This document shows, one piece after another, positions 43,381 through 53,466 of a stretch of DNA of 64,000 nt. Location of the stretch: assembly GCF_000227135.1 (NCBI RefSeq), contig NC_018263.1:735601-799600 (forward strand), written 5' to 3'. Under the pieces are notes generated by a model. It ran no database searches. It was not told the DNA's origin and was given only the letters and a program-made list of their open reading frames with translations. The stretch comes from Leishmania donovani. Its lineage: Eukaryota; Euglenozoa; Kinetoplastea; Trypanosomatida; Trypanosomatidae. The stretch's first letter is position 1. The number at the start of each line of letters is the position of its first letter. A program made the position numbers and the translations under genes.

Positions 43381-44880
43381 TTAGTAGGTCAGGGTTATGG
43401 CAAGAGACATGTTGGAGCCGAAGCAAAGGCCCAACATCAGAGAGATACCCGCCAGCATGGCGGCCACAGAGCGCTCGCCGGCGTAGTGCAGCGTCGGCGT
43501 GCGCGGGCAGTGGATGCACGACATCGTACCGAAGTAGCCGTTAGTCAGCCCGAACAGGAAGATAAGGACGTACGGCAGGGCGACACCGGGGATGAAGCCG
43601 CGCACGCACAGCACGATCAGCGGAATAACAGCGAGACGGCCAAAAGTACCAACAATCACGAGCTTCGGCGACGGGCGCAGCACACGGATCATCAGGAGAA
43701 CTCGCGCCACGAAGTCGCCCGCATTGAACAGCGTCACAATTATAGTCATGTACCAGCCGCTGCGCGCCGGCACCAAGAAGAACACGCCAGGGAAGACCAG
43801 CAGAGTCGTGAAAAAGATGGTGAATGCGCACAGGAGCATCGGGTAGATGCGCTTGAACACAGACCACACGGAGGCGCGAAGCATCTGCTCCGTCGACGTT
43901 ATGTTCTTCGTCTGATCCAGGTCCACCATCCGATCCGCATCACCAGTCGCCTGGAGCACCGCGCCGCTCTTGGCAACGAACGCGTCACTGGGCACCGCGC
44001 GCACCTCATCCGCCTCCTCCATCTCATCCAGGGTGACCTCCTTCTCTCCCGCCTTGGGCGCCTCCGCGACATCGCCCGTCGCGGGCTCTTTGCTGTCCTG
44101 CGACTCCTCCGGCTCCACATGGCCACGGCGGCGCAGCGCAGCAGCACGGAACTCAGCGATGTACTTCTGCGCGAACGGGTTGTAACGCAGCAAGACGAGC
44201 GCCGCAATAGCCATCACCTGAATACCGATTCCAATGCCGAAGTAGATGCGGGAGATGGTGAGCACGTCCTGGAACGTCGACCCCATAGACACCTGCAGGA
44301 TGATCTGGATGATCGACATGAAGAGTGCGATCACGGTCAAACCCCACTGCGCGCCGTTCATAAACTTGGTCGGGAAGGGGCCGACAAGGGCGTTCGTGCA
44401 CGAGTCGCATAGCGCCTTGGAGAGGCCACCCATCATCGCGACCACCATGATCACTGCGATCGCGCCGTTCTGCGTTGGGATGGTCGCGGCCGGCACGGCG
44501 ATGATGACCACCAGCTCCACAAACGGGATGCCAAGGCCCAGGAAAAGACGAATGCCAAGCGGAATCGAGCGCATGAACGGAGTCAGTGAAGCGATCTCAG
44601 TGACGACCTGCATAGCGTACGTGCCGGCGTTGTAGAAGGTATTCGCGTTATTCCAGAACAGCGGCGTCTCCGCAACCGCATCTGGGTCGCCGGTCGCGTA
44701 GATGAAGTACTTGGTGACAAAATCAGGTGCAGATGTGACCGCGCTCGTCACCATCATGATGGACATGCCGAGCAGCACGAATGTAACGTATGTGTTGAAC
44801 TCGGCAAGCGTGTGGAAACCCATGCGGTACCACGGGAGTGCGGAGTTGCTCCCCTCGACCGCAGCAGATTGGCCCGTCAT
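43381..44880 (-). CDS. NT2: Inosine/guanosine nucleoside transporter NT2 (ENT family)
   Basis: This is an equilibrative-nucleoside-transporter-family permease for 6-oxopurine nucleosides at the plasma membrane. Leishmania cannot make purines de novo, so such carriers are central to salvage. The 499-residue product equals the length I recall for L. donovani NT2. Eleven hydrophobic segments are visible, with a long charged cytoplasmic loop at about residues 245-335 between segments 6 and 7. Counting residues places Asp389 and Arg393 in the eighth span (NAGDFVARVLLMIR). These are exactly the positions described as functionally critical in LdNT2, which separates it from NT1, NT3 and NT4. The ATG at 44880 opens with a short cytosolic leader. 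The 3' flank carries two SIDER-like repeats, a possible regulatory element. Confidence 0.9.
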   Translation of the reverse strand: MTGQSAAVEGSNSALPWYRMGFHTLAEFNTYVTFVLLGMSIMMVTSAVTSAPDFVTKYFIYATGDPDAVAETPLFWNNANTFYNAGTYAMQVVTEIASLTPFMRSIPLGIRLFLGLGIPFVELVVIIAVPAATIPTQNGAIAVIMVVAMMGGLSKALCDSCTNALVGPFPTKFMNGAQWGLTVIALFMSIIQIILQVSMGSTFQDVLTISRIYFGIGIGIQVMAIAALVLLRYNPFAQKYIAEFRAAALRRRGHVEPEESQDSKEPATGDVAEAPKAGEKEVTLDEMEEADEVRAVPSDAFVAKSGAVLQATGDADRMVDLDQTKNITSTEQMLRASVWSVFKRIYPMLLCAFTIFFTTLLVFPGVFFLVPARSGWYMTIIVTLFNAGDFVARVLLMIRVLRPSPKLVIVGTFGRLAVIPLIVLCVRGFIPGVALPYVLIFLFGLTNGYFGTMSCIHCPRTPTLHYAGERSVAAMLAGISLMLGLCFGSNMSLAITLTY

Positions 44881-45910
44881 TCTTCCAACTTCAGCTTCGT
44901 CCAGTTTTAATCAGTCAGAGTAACTCAGTAAGCTTCTTGAGTACGTTGGTGGGTGCGTGGGAAAAACAGCAAGACTTTGGTTTCTATGCGTACTTCCCTC
45001 ACCGCCTGTACTTCTTTCCTTTCCAGAGATGCTCTTTTCGATGGCTACTTGGCGTGGAAGTGTGGAGTAGATTTTCGTATTAAGCCGCGCCTCGTATTTG
45101 TTGAGCTGTATAGCTGATTGGGCCGCGTGGAGTTAGATGGAGGGCTTAACTTCGCTCGTGTGCCAGCCAGATGAGCGCAGGGATCGCCGATGATGAGGAA
45201 GAAGAGAGAAGCGGGGAGAGAACAACGTGTTACGGTAGTGGGAAAAAGAGGAAGAGTAGTGCATGGTGCTAAAATATCACTGCAGCCTTTCTTTTTACGA
45301 ATGCGCATGGCAACATTCTTTGAGCGAATCAACTCACACGCCGGCTGGAAACTCGACTTTGCTTCGGGGGAGGGGGGAATGTGTGCTGGTGCTCAAGCAT
45401 CCTGCGTTTACGTCTTTCGCCGTGGGCTCTTAGTTCCCTTGCCCCTCACGATGGGAGCTCCAAAAGCACTTCGAGTGCATGTCCCCAGCACCCAAGAACG
45501 CCGAGAGACTGTTTTGGGGGCAGCACGCCTTTTTTCTTTCTTTTTGACCCGATTCCCGCGGGGATGATTGGCAAGCACGATAAACACATCTATGTCTGCA
45601 CTTCTATGGCATCCTCTGAGGCTTGAATCAAGGGGGTAAAATAGAATAAAATCCAAGTCAGCAAGGCAAGTAGGGAAGCTTGAATGCGTGTGTGCTCATC
45701 TGGCGAGAGAGGGAGGGGAGGGGCATTCTCGGAGCATATATTCACAACAGCAGCATCTTGCTGATGGACTGTGCCACTGCTAGCAGCTTAGCGGATGGCA
45801 AGTTCACTGAAATGAAAGAAAAGCGCGCAGATGAGGCAAAGGGAGCAGAAAACCAGAGAGAAAACATTGTCGTTTTTTTTTTTTTGTGAGCTGGGCCCCC
45901 TTCTTTCCTT
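44881..45910. other. Intergenic
   Basis: About 1 kb between MSH6 and NT2. A T13-type run at 45873-45886 sits just beyond the MSH6 stop, reading as poly(A) on the coding strand. I see no gene. Confidence 0.6.
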
Positions 45911-48900
45911 TCAAACGCGGATGAAGTTTTCGATAGCGCGCACATCTTCGTGGAAGGCGGTCTCGCGCGACATCGCCTCTGATTTTGCCTTCGCCAGCTG
46001 CACCAACGTGTTTGGGATACCAGCCATCACCGCAACCTCTACGCCGTAGCTGCGGGCGCAGATGCCGCGGACCAGTCGGTACAAAAACACCACATTCGAC
46101 ACGCACGACCCCGGTGCAAAGCTGCGGCTCCTGTCGTTAGCCTCCTCGTCCGCAAAGGCAGCCGCTGTCTCAAACTTCAGAACAAAATCCATGTACCCCA
46201 GCTGTACCGCGCGTGCGTGTGCACCTGTGGGAGTGGTTGTTGCTGTACGTGCCTGCTCAATCGCTAGGGCGTGGTAGTGTGTGGAGAAAATAGTGAGAGG
46301 CGCTGCAGGCTTGGCCGTCGTCAAGGCGTGCAGCGTGGCGTGCGCAATAGCCATGCCATCGTGCGTCGACGTCCCTCGTCCAAGCTCGTCGACAAGGCAC
46401 AGGCTGCGCGCGCTTGCGCTGTGCAGGATATCGGCGGTCTCGCTGAGCTCCACGTATAGGGTACTTTGGCCTTTGTGCGATGCATCGCGGGCACCAATGC
46501 GGGTGAAGACGCGGTCGACCGGGGAGAGTTCCATCTTGGTAGCCAGCACAGGCCCGCCTAGCTGTGCCAGGAGCACGTTTATGGCAACGGTGCGCATCAG
46601 CGTGCTCTTGCCCGCCATATTAGGACCAGTCAGAAGCAAAACGCGTCCCTCGACGTCGTCTAGGCTCACATTGTTCGCTACAGGGTTCTTTGCTGTGAGA
46701 AGGGGGTGGATCATGTCCCACCCGCGCACCACGGCAACATCACGCTCGTGCGCCGTGCAAAGCCGTGGATAGCATACCGTGGGAAACGCTTGATGGAGCT
46801 GCGCCAAGCTTAGTAAACAATCAATATACGATAGGGCCCGGCTAGCCGAAAAAAGGCGCGGAAACTCGTCACAGATGCGGCTCGCAACGCTGCACAGAAC
46901 AGTAAGCAAAGCTCCGGCTTTCATGGCGGTGGCCTCCTTGTGAGTCTCCACGAGGGCTTCGATAGAAGACACGACGTACTTGACGCTCTTTGCGTTCCGC
47001 GCTCTTTCAACCATCCCGGCGGGTGTCATCTTTGGCGCATCGGCCACAGCAACCTCAATCAAGAACAGATCTTTCCCCAGATCGGCAAAATGAGCTTGCG
47101 CACCTCGGAACACATCTTCTTGTAGCTGGCGTCGCACGTCGTGCAGCTTTGACTCGACATGCCTCAGCTTCGCGGTTGCCGCGTCGTACGCGCTCGACGT
47201 TCCTGGCGAGGGAATCAGCAAGCCACTCTCCTCAGCGGCTTGGCGGTCGAACAAGCCTTCGATGCGCTTGCTGCTGGCTTCGGCAGTAGTAACTTCCTCG
47301 AGAAGCTCCCCTAAAAGTGCAGGAATGTCAGTCCCCTGTTCGCACGCGACCTCGCGGCACTGTGCAAAGAACTGCTTGCCCCAGCCTACCATCGCGCTTA
47401 GGGCTTGCACAGACGAGAGAATGATGCCAAGGTTCTTCTTGTACTGCACCATGGGATCGACGTACGCGATGTTTTGCGAGTCATTCTGCTTTATGTCGGA
47501 CAAACGCGAAAGGAAGCGCTCGAAGTCGACGAACACTACGGACGAGAACAGAGACAGTCCCTCGTTCGAGCGGAATCGCTTCTCCCCGGCCTGCTCGCTA
47601 ACCTCCATGTCCCTTAAAGAGTGCAGCAAATTGTATCGCGCCAAAAAACGCACGGCTTCTTGGCGCGCCGCGATGACCCGCGAGCTGGCGGACGGCCGCA
47701 GCAGCCAGGAGCGGAAAAGGCGACGTCCACCGTTTGTGCTGCAGCGATTTAGACACTCATTCAATGAATGCTTGTCAGAGCCATCATGCAAGTTTGTTAG
47801 CACTTCCAAATTGCTCACGGTGGCGGCATCCAGCACCAGGCCCTTGTCAAAGCGGTGCTCATAATCCATAATGGACGACTTTCCACTAGCTGCCCCACCC
47901 AACATAGTATCCGACGCCGCTGTCCCAGAGTCGGCACCGATCACACCAGACAAGTGCGCCGTGTACTCCGTTGCCGTTGAGAAAATAGCGATGTCGCTTG
48001 CAAGACAAAGAAATGTGAAGTAGCTCGCCATCACCTGCTCTGCCGTCACCATAGCGCTCATCGACAGGCTTGGCAACGCCGTGCTGGAGATGTGCTCTAC
48101 CGAGAACCCTTCGCTCTCAGTCCACTTGGTGATTTCGTCGCAGATGTGCTTGAAAGCCTGCCTCCTTTCAGCATCCTTGGAAACCCAATCGCTGCTTGAT
48201 ATGATCACCTCCTTTGGGTTCAACTGTTGCAAGAGAGCGCTCAATGCGCGCAAAGTGGAGTCCTTTAGAGAGCCGTAAAAGCCGTTTTCTCTCTTGATAC
48301 TGAGCTCCGAAGAAACGGCATGACAGCCAGTTTTGGCCTCTTTGTTGCCAGAGCCGCATGTGCACCAATGCGCGACGCGGCGTGATAGATCAACAGCGAA
48401 CGCGTCAATTACGAGTTCCCCGTCGCTGCAGACGGGGGCAAGCGACAAAACAAAGACCTCGCGGTGATCAGACAGCATTGACGGATCTTTCAAGGTGCCT
48501 GGGGTCAACACCTCGACCAGTTCACGCGGAACAACCTTCATCTTCGCTGCTTGCGCCTCACTCTCGGTCTCTTTCATCTGCTCAACACGGCCCACCTTGT
48601 ACCCGCGATACACAAAAAGTCGAGCCCACTCATTGTAGCTTTGTTCGGGAACGCCAGCCAACCTCATTTTGCCGCGATTAGATGTGTCCAAGACCATTTT
48701 CAGGCCGAATTCTCTATTGGCAATCACAGCGTCGTAGTCGTATAGCTCGTAGAATTTGCCCTTCTTGAAGAAAATCACGACGTTGTAGTGTTTCGACTTG
48801 ATGTCCCAGTACTGCCTTTCCATGTTGGCCATTGCATCGAGGTACTTGTGCGGAATCGATATAGTCGACGGTGGCGCAGTCGGGTCGATCCCTTCCAGGA

Positions 48901-49009
48901 AGGGATAAGTGAAGCTCACCGAGTTCACATCGACCTGATTATCCAAAAGCACCATTGGAGAGAGGTGTGGAAACGAAAAGAACCTCTTTCTTTGCTCGTT
49001 TAAGTGCAT
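45911..49009 (-). CDS. MSH6: DNA mismatch repair protein MSH6 (MutS family)
   Basis: With MSH2 this forms MutS-alpha, the nuclear sensor of base mismatches and small loops. The 1032-residue protein contains the mismatch-recognition Phe-x-Glu motif at Phe86-Tyr87-Glu88 (KGKFYELYDYD), which marks MSH6-type subunits. The connector, lever and clamp regions follow. The C-terminal ABC-type ATPase has Walker A GPNMAGKST near residue 795, Walker B LVDELGRGTSTHDG, and the STHYH switch. It is shorter at the N-terminus than yeast or human MSH6, lacking the long disordered and PWWP-containing arm. The segment QRKRFFSFPHL near the N-terminus is only loosely similar to a PCNA-binding box. The ATG at 49009 is the first in frame; a second at 48955 (MVLLDNQVDV) is a possible alternative. 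Trypanosomatid literature also calls this gene MSH8. Confidence 0.93.
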   Translation of the reverse strand: MHLNEQRKRFFSFPHLSPMVLLDNQVDVNSVSFTYPFLEGIDPTAPPSTISIPHKYLDAMANMERQYWDIKSKHYNVVIFFKKGKFYELYDYDAVIANREFGLKMVLDTSNRGKMRLAGVPEQSYNEWARLFVYRGYKVGRVEQMKETESEAQAAKMKVVPRELVEVLTPGTLKDPSMLSDHREVFVLSLAPVCSDGELVIDAFAVDLSRRVAHWCTCGSGNKEAKTGCHAVSSELSIKRENGFYGSLKDSTLRALSALLQQLNPKEVIISSSDWVSKDAERRQAFKHICDEITKWTESEGFSVEHISSTALPSLSMSAMVTAEQVMASYFTFLCLASDIAIFSTATEYTAHLSGVIGADSGTAASDTMLGGAASGKSSIMDYEHRFDKGLVLDAATVSNLEVLTNLHDGSDKHSLNECLNRCSTNGGRRLFRSWLLRPSASSRVIAARQEAVRFLARYNLLHSLRDMEVSEQAGEKRFRSNEGLSLFSSVVFVDFERFLSRLSDIKQNDSQNIAYVDPMVQYKKNLGIILSSVQALSAMVGWGKQFFAQCREVACEQGTDIPALLGELLEEVTTAEASSKRIEGLFDRQAAEESGLLIPSPGTSSAYDAATAKLRHVESKLHDVRRQLQEDVFRGAQAHFADLGKDLFLIEVAVADAPKMTPAGMVERARNAKSVKYVVSSIEALVETHKEATAMKAGALLTVLCSVASRICDEFPRLFSASRALSYIDCLLSLAQLHQAFPTVCYPRLCTAHERDVAVVRGWDMIHPLLTAKNPVANNVSLDDVEGRVLLLTGPNMAGKSTLMRTVAINVLLAQLGGPVLATKMELSPVDRVFTRIGARDASHKGQSTLYVELSETADILHSASARSLCLVDELGRGTSTHDGMAIAHATLHALTTAKPAAPLTIFSTHYHALAIEQARTATTTPTGAHARAVQLGYMDFVLKFETAAAFADEEANDRSRSFAPGSCVSNVVFLYRLVRGICARSYGVEVAVMAGIPNTLVQLAKAKSEAMSRETAFHEDVRAIENFIRV

Positions 49010-50546
49010 CAAAATTAGTGCGCCAAAGTACGGCTAGAGAGAAAGAGAGGGAGTGCAAAGAGATGTGCAAACAGTGAAAAGACCATTTTTCCCAGCACCA
49101 GTGCCTTCATTTCCAGGATATGAATAAGAAGCTCAGATTCCACGTATTCCAGGTTACTCTGCGATCCCTGAAAACGGCGCAGTCACGCTCGCACACGAAT
49201 TCGCTACTGCTTTGTATCTAGTGCAGCTTTCATGTAAAATACTGCAGTCGTGCATCAGTGAAAGGCGCTATAAGGCCCATCGCAATGCTTGGCTTTTCTG
49301 TGTGTACAAACGACGGACTATGAAAGGCTCTCACAGCAATCTACCAAAAAGTCCACGATTGAGTTGTGGTTGGTTTTCTCGCAAATACATTCCCGTAAGG
49401 GTGAATTTCAAAGAAAATGAAGAGCTAGCCTTCTCTTCTTTCCGTTTCCTCACAGCAGAAACAGCTCATACTCATCTAGTGATAGGTTCAGTGTAAACAG
49501 AGAAGAAAAGGGAGAAAAGCAAGCACCCTGAATAATAAGGAAGTTGTAAACCACCCGCACACGCTGGTGCATGAATGCACTTCCAGAGGAAAAACAAGCA
49601 AGCAGACAGCAGACAAAAATCGCGACTTCTCAATGCGCACATATATTCTTTCCCTTGCGATCCAGGTCACCGACACTATTACGCTCCAGTGTAGGGGAAA
49701 AAGAAGTACACTCTGGGATCAAAAAAAAAGCAACAGTAGAAAAAAAATGACGGCAATCGATGAAAGCAACACGTAGCCTTTCAATCGAGTAAACAAAGCA
49801 CTTAATTCTTCAGAGTTACAAAAAAAAAAGCTGATAAGCGTGTGAAAATAAGCAGATGGGCTCTGAATAAAGCGGCGATAAAATCTCGCGGCACGGAAAA
49901 AAGATCAGTACAGAATAGGTTGGCACTCCATCAGATTCATGCTCGTATCCCAGAGACAAGAGGAGTCAGTATATATCGCTTGCATTGCGTAGCAGAATAT
50001 ATATATATATAAGCTGCGACCTCTAGGCTTTGTAAGCAGATATAAATCCAACGATTCCACAGCCTTATTTTTTGTCTGTCCATACTGCCTACAGTGGCAT
50101 GAGCATACTGGCAGTCAACAGAAAAAGGTCTCAAAAGATTGTCTTATCGCACAAACACCAGAATTACAAAATAGAGTAAACTGCAAGCAAAAAGGGCCTC
50201 AAAAATAATTGAAACTTCATCTTCCCATAGCTATTGATCGTCTTCTGTGAAAATGGTGTTCATCGGAAAAAAAATGATAAAAAATAAAAAATAAGCTAAT
50301 TGATGAACGCACCCGACAAAATGCCTCCAGAAACGAAGAAAAGAAATGGTCAGCATCACAACTACTGTCTTCAAAAAGAAGTCGGGAAGAAGTAAGGAGA
50401 GAACCGCTGCACTGAGAATCTCAGCACTTTCATCTGTTCAGACACGCAATAAAAATCCTTTCGCTGTCGTGCATAACCTCCCCAGGAATCCCGTGCACAT
50501 CTGGTGGAGAAATCAAGCACTTGCGGCGCCACATCACCTACCAAAC
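49010..50546. other. AT-rich intergenic region
   Basis: About 1.5 kb between the TLDc gene and MSH6. It is visibly richer in A/T than the rest of the minus unit, with A-runs near 49720-49750 and 49818 and an AT repeat at 49997-50011. I see no gene. Confidence 0.6.
49997..50011. repeat. (AT)n microsatellite
   Basis: A short uninterrupted AT dinucleotide run in the AT-rich spacer downstream of the TLDc gene. Confidence 0.9.
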
Positions 50547-51509
50547 TTAGCATTCGGTGCGATCCCGGCGATTAAATTCATGGGTACCATTCAATTCTAG
50601 CAGCATCTGGCAGGCCCTGCTGTCAGGATTGTCATTGACACACGAGACACCACTAGTGCGACTGCTGCCGGTTATTAATAGCTGTTCGACAATGTCTTTT
50701 TTGACCGCGTACACTTCCACAGATTCTACAACCCATGACTCGGTCGACGAAAGGCGAGGATTTTGAAACGTTGTGCAACGCGCGCCATGTGAAGCTCCGT
50801 TTTCCAACCAGCGATCGATAAACCATCCGTAATATCCTGGCTGCCCTCCCATGCCAATGCCGATCTTTTCCTCGAGTGGGTGGGTATCGAAGAGGTACAT
50901 GAAGTTAGAATTCATGGACGAGTGGGAGTGGTAGATCTCCCCTTCGGTGCTCACATCATCAGTGCCATCAGCGTATGCTCGGAACACGAAGCAGTTCACG
51001 TTCCCAAAAAAGGTGTTGCTCTGCTTCTCTGGGGCGGAAGTGACGCGCTGCTTCTGCCCCTCACGAGTAGCACGAGCGGACGCTGCAGCCGCGCTTTTTG
51101 CATTTTTTTCGCGCTGTGCGACAGTTAGCCAGTCACTTTCGCAGAAGGCGCCGAGAACACGCGGGCTGTCTTTCGCCTTTATTACAATGATTGTAGGGCC
51201 CCTTGATGTAATGCGCTGCACAAGTCTCTGAAAGGATTTGCCATGCAAATAACTGCTATACAATAGGTACCATCTGGTAACGCCAGAAAACGCACCGCAC
51301 CTGCACGACGGCGGTAGAGCATCAGCTAAGCGAGCAGCAAGCTTGGGGGTAAGAACCAACATACGTTTGTCAGCATCGTCGACACCCACTATTTCCGGAG
51401 ATGGCAAATCAGGCGGCATATGGTAGGCCTTTGCCTCCTCTTTTGCGTTGCAGTCATCGCATTCGTTGCCATCGCTACCTGGCGGTGGCGTGCTAAATGA
51501 CTGACCCAT
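50547..51509 (-). CDS. TLDc domain protein, probably N-myristoylated
   Basis: This is a TLDc-domain protein. The family is linked to oxidative-stress protection and to V-ATPase regulation (OXR1, NCOA7, MEAK7). The 320-residue product has the TLDc fold from about residue 90 to 290. It begins WYLLYSSYLHGKSFQRLV and continues with GPTIIVIKAKD and VLGAFCESDW. A basic insertion of about 35 residues (KSAAAASARATREGQKQR) separates the halves. Then come FFGNVNCFVFRAY, NSNFMYLFDTH, IGIGMGGQPGYYGWFID and the closing WVVESVEVYAV. The start MGQSFSTPP has Gly2 and Ser6 positioned as a good N-myristoylation signal, like mammalian MEAK7. That supports the ATG at 51509 over the upstream extension to 51659. 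It is the first gene of the minus-strand unit. Confidence 0.88.
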   Translation of the reverse strand: MGQSFSTPPPGSDGNECDDCNAKEEAKAYHMPPDLPSPEIVGVDDADKRMLVLTPKLAARLADALPPSCRCGAFSGVTRWYLLYSSYLHGKSFQRLVQRITSRGPTIIVIKAKDSPRVLGAFCESDWLTVAQREKNAKSAAAASARATREGQKQRVTSAPEKQSNTFFGNVNCFVFRAYADGTDDVSTEGEIYHSHSSMNSNFMYLFDTHPLEEKIGIGMGGQPGYYGWFIDRWLENGASHGARCTTFQNPRLSSTESWVVESVEVYAVKKDIVEQLLITGSSRTSGVSCVNDNPDSRACQMLLELNGTHEFNRRDRTEC

Positions 51510-51598
51510 TGACGGAAGACCTGTATGAGGGCAAAGACGGAGAAGAAGTTGCTGGGGGAGAAATATATAGACAAGCATATATGTATACATATATGTGC

Positions 51599-51621
51599 AT
51601 ATATATATATATATATATATA
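51599..51621. repeat. (AT)n microsatellite in strand-switch region
   Basis: About eleven AT repeats within a wider block of alternating AT/GT sequence (51562-51621), just upstream of the TLDc start on the coding strand. Confidence 0.9.
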
Positions 51622-52620
51622 GCTTGAAAAGACCCCATCGACTGCAGTTGATGACTCAATGCTTGTCTTCATCATCCACTCTTTTGCTTTCCATCATGTG
51701 GCTTTAAGTAAGAAGTGTGTGAGCTCAGCGCTCTCTGGGGAATAAGTCTGGCCACTGTGCCCAGGACTTGCCGTTGGTGTACCCTAGACTCATTATTAAT
51801 TTTTTGTTGTATCGATCAAGAAAGAACCTCGGCATTCACAGCTGCCACACCCCAATGAACATCACTGGTCGTGAGAGAAGAACAGCACGTACCTTCACCT
51901 TGCAGTATGCGAGTATATGCGAATCGACTTGCGGCCCTCAACAACGAAGAGGGGGGGTGGTGGAAGGTGCAAGAAAATAGCCGTCGTGTGTGTCGAATCA
52001 AAGGGCAAATGGCTGGAATGCAAGCCCCCTCCCTTTCTGCGCTTGATTCCGATGTCCACCGAAGTTCTGTTCGCTGAAGTATGTGCCCCCTCCCCCTTCA
52101 CATTCTTCCGGGCCAAGTGCAAGCTGACTTTAGTGATTGGGGAGAGGGCCGCCTCTCAGAAGCTCTTTCACTTTATCAGAGGGGTCAGTGAGTCGCTGTC
52201 CTAATACCCTCTTTTTCGTTTTGTGCACTGGCCCGCTACAGCTTCACCAAACCCGTTGGGGAAGCCGCGGAGTTGCCGCACCAGAGAGTTGCTTAGGCAA
52301 CTTACCAGCTGGCGTTTTCTCCGTCTTCTGCAACGCGTGTGAAATCTCCGCAGAATATTCTTCTATTTCGATAGCGCTGGAGGTGGTTCCCTCGCCCATC
52401 CAGGCTTTTCCGCACCTTTGAGTAGCATCAACAATGGCAGAGTGTGTGCTCGAGTAGCGACTAATCTGTGTTTAAAATACTTTCTCAATCAGAGCACTCG
52501 CGCTCACGAGGCCAGCTGCCACTGTGTCGACGTGCACTTCATCTTCCAGTTTGCGTTCCTCTGTCTCTCGTATCTGTATTTCAGTTATGCATTATTTCAA
52601 CCATACACTCAAGACTGCCT

Positions 52621-52689
52621 ACTCCCAATTCTTCATCTTTCCTGAAACTCATCGAAATCGACAGATCTATCTTCTTTACTTTTATAAAG
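52621..52689 (+). promoter_or_regulatory. Candidate trans-splice acceptor region of PMM
   Basis: A pyrimidine-rich stretch (52622-52642) is followed by AG dinucleotides ending at 52664 and 52689, 58 and 33 bases before the PMM ATG. Either could accept the spliced leader. The first PMM-unit transcript would begin here. Confidence 0.5.
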
Positions 52690-52722
52690 CCCCACTATCC
52701 CTATCGAAAGCGCAACAAAAAA

Positions 52723-53466
52723 ATGACCTCCAAGGTTATTCTTCTCTTTGACGTCGATGGCACCCTGACGCCGCCTCGCAATCCGGAAACCCTGGACATG
52801 AAGCAGACGCTGGCGAAGGTTCGTGCAGCTGGCTTCAAGCTTGGCGTCGTCGGTGGCTCCGACTTTGCCAAGCAGAAGGAGCAGCTGGGCGAGTCGATTC
52901 TGGAGGACTTTGACTATGTGTTTTCCGAGAACGGTCTATTGGCCTACAAGGATGGCAAGGAATTCCACCGAAACAGCTTGCTGAAGGCTCTTGGGAACGA
53001 GAAGGTGGTGGCATTTGTAAAGAAGTGTCTGCACCTCATCGCCGATTTGGACATTCCAGTGCAGCGCGGCACGTTTGTGGAGTTCCGCAACGGTATGTTC
53101 AACGTCTCTCCCATCGGCCGCAACTGCTCGCAGCAGGAGCGTGACGAGTTCGAGCAGCTTGACAAGGAGCGCCATATCCGTGAGAAGCTCATCAGGAACC
53201 TCAAGGAGGCCTTCCCGGACTACCCGCTTGCCTATTCCGTAGGCGGTCAAATCAGTTTCGACGTCTTCCCGAAAGGGTGGGATAAGACTTACTGCCTTCA
53301 GTTTGTCGAAAATGATTTTCAAACGATTCACTTTTTCGGTGATAAGACGTCAGAGGGCGGCAACGATTATGAGATCTACACTGATTGTCGCACAATCGGT
53401 CATTCTGTGAAGACATATAAGGATACGATTGCGATTCTTGAGTCACTCCTCGAGGAGTCGCGGTGA
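52723..53466 (+). CDS. PMM: Phosphomannomutase
   Basis: Converts mannose-6-phosphate to mannose-1-phosphate, the precursor of GDP-mannose needed for Leishmania's mannose-rich glycoconjugates (LPG, GPI anchors, mannan). The 247-residue product matches the known Leishmania enzyme length. It is of the eukaryotic PMM/HAD type. The nucleophile motif is Asp10-x-Asp12-Gly-Thr (LLFDVDGTLTPPR), followed by the conserved GVVGGSDFAK, VFSENGLLAY, the substrate-binding VEFRNGMFNVSPIGR, SFDVFPKGWDKTYCL and the metal-binding FFGDKTSEGGNDYEI. The frame is open further upstream to 52468, but the ATG at 52723, preceded by an A-run, starts the family's N-terminus exactly. It is the first gene of the plus-strand unit. 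Confidence 0.97.
   Translation: MTSKVILLFDVDGTLTPPRNPETLDMKQTLAKVRAAGFKLGVVGGSDFAKQKEQLGESILEDFDYVFSENGLLAYKDGKEFHRNSLLKALGNEKVVAFVKKCLHLIADLDIPVQRGTFVEFRNGMFNVSPIGRNCSQQERDEFEQLDKERHIREKLIRNLKEAFPDYPLAYSVGGQISFDVFPKGWDKTYCLQFVENDFQTIHFFGDKTSEGGNDYEIYTDCRTIGHSVKTYKDTIAILESLLEESR

Larger units (their letters stand above)
51510..52722. promoter_or_regulatory. Divergent strand-switch region (putative bidirectional transcription start)
   Basis: All genes to the left are on the minus strand and all to the right on the plus strand, so transcription diverges from here. In Leishmania, divergent strand-switch regions are where RNA polymerase II initiates without classical promoters, marked by acetylated H3 and flanked by base J only at other boundaries. 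The 1.2-kb interval is AT-richer than the coding arrays, contains an AT repeat at 51599-51621, and has no ORF with convincing protein features. Position is direct from gene order; initiation is inferred. Confidence 0.8.

Noticed and set aside
52137..52421. 94-codon plus-strand ORF in the strand-switch region
   Set aside because: No motif, overlaps other equally poor frames, upstream of the likely first splice site of PMM.
51510..52722. Possible tRNA or small RNA gene in the strand-switch region
   Set aside because: I looked for cloverleaf-like and A/B-box patterns and saw none I could support.
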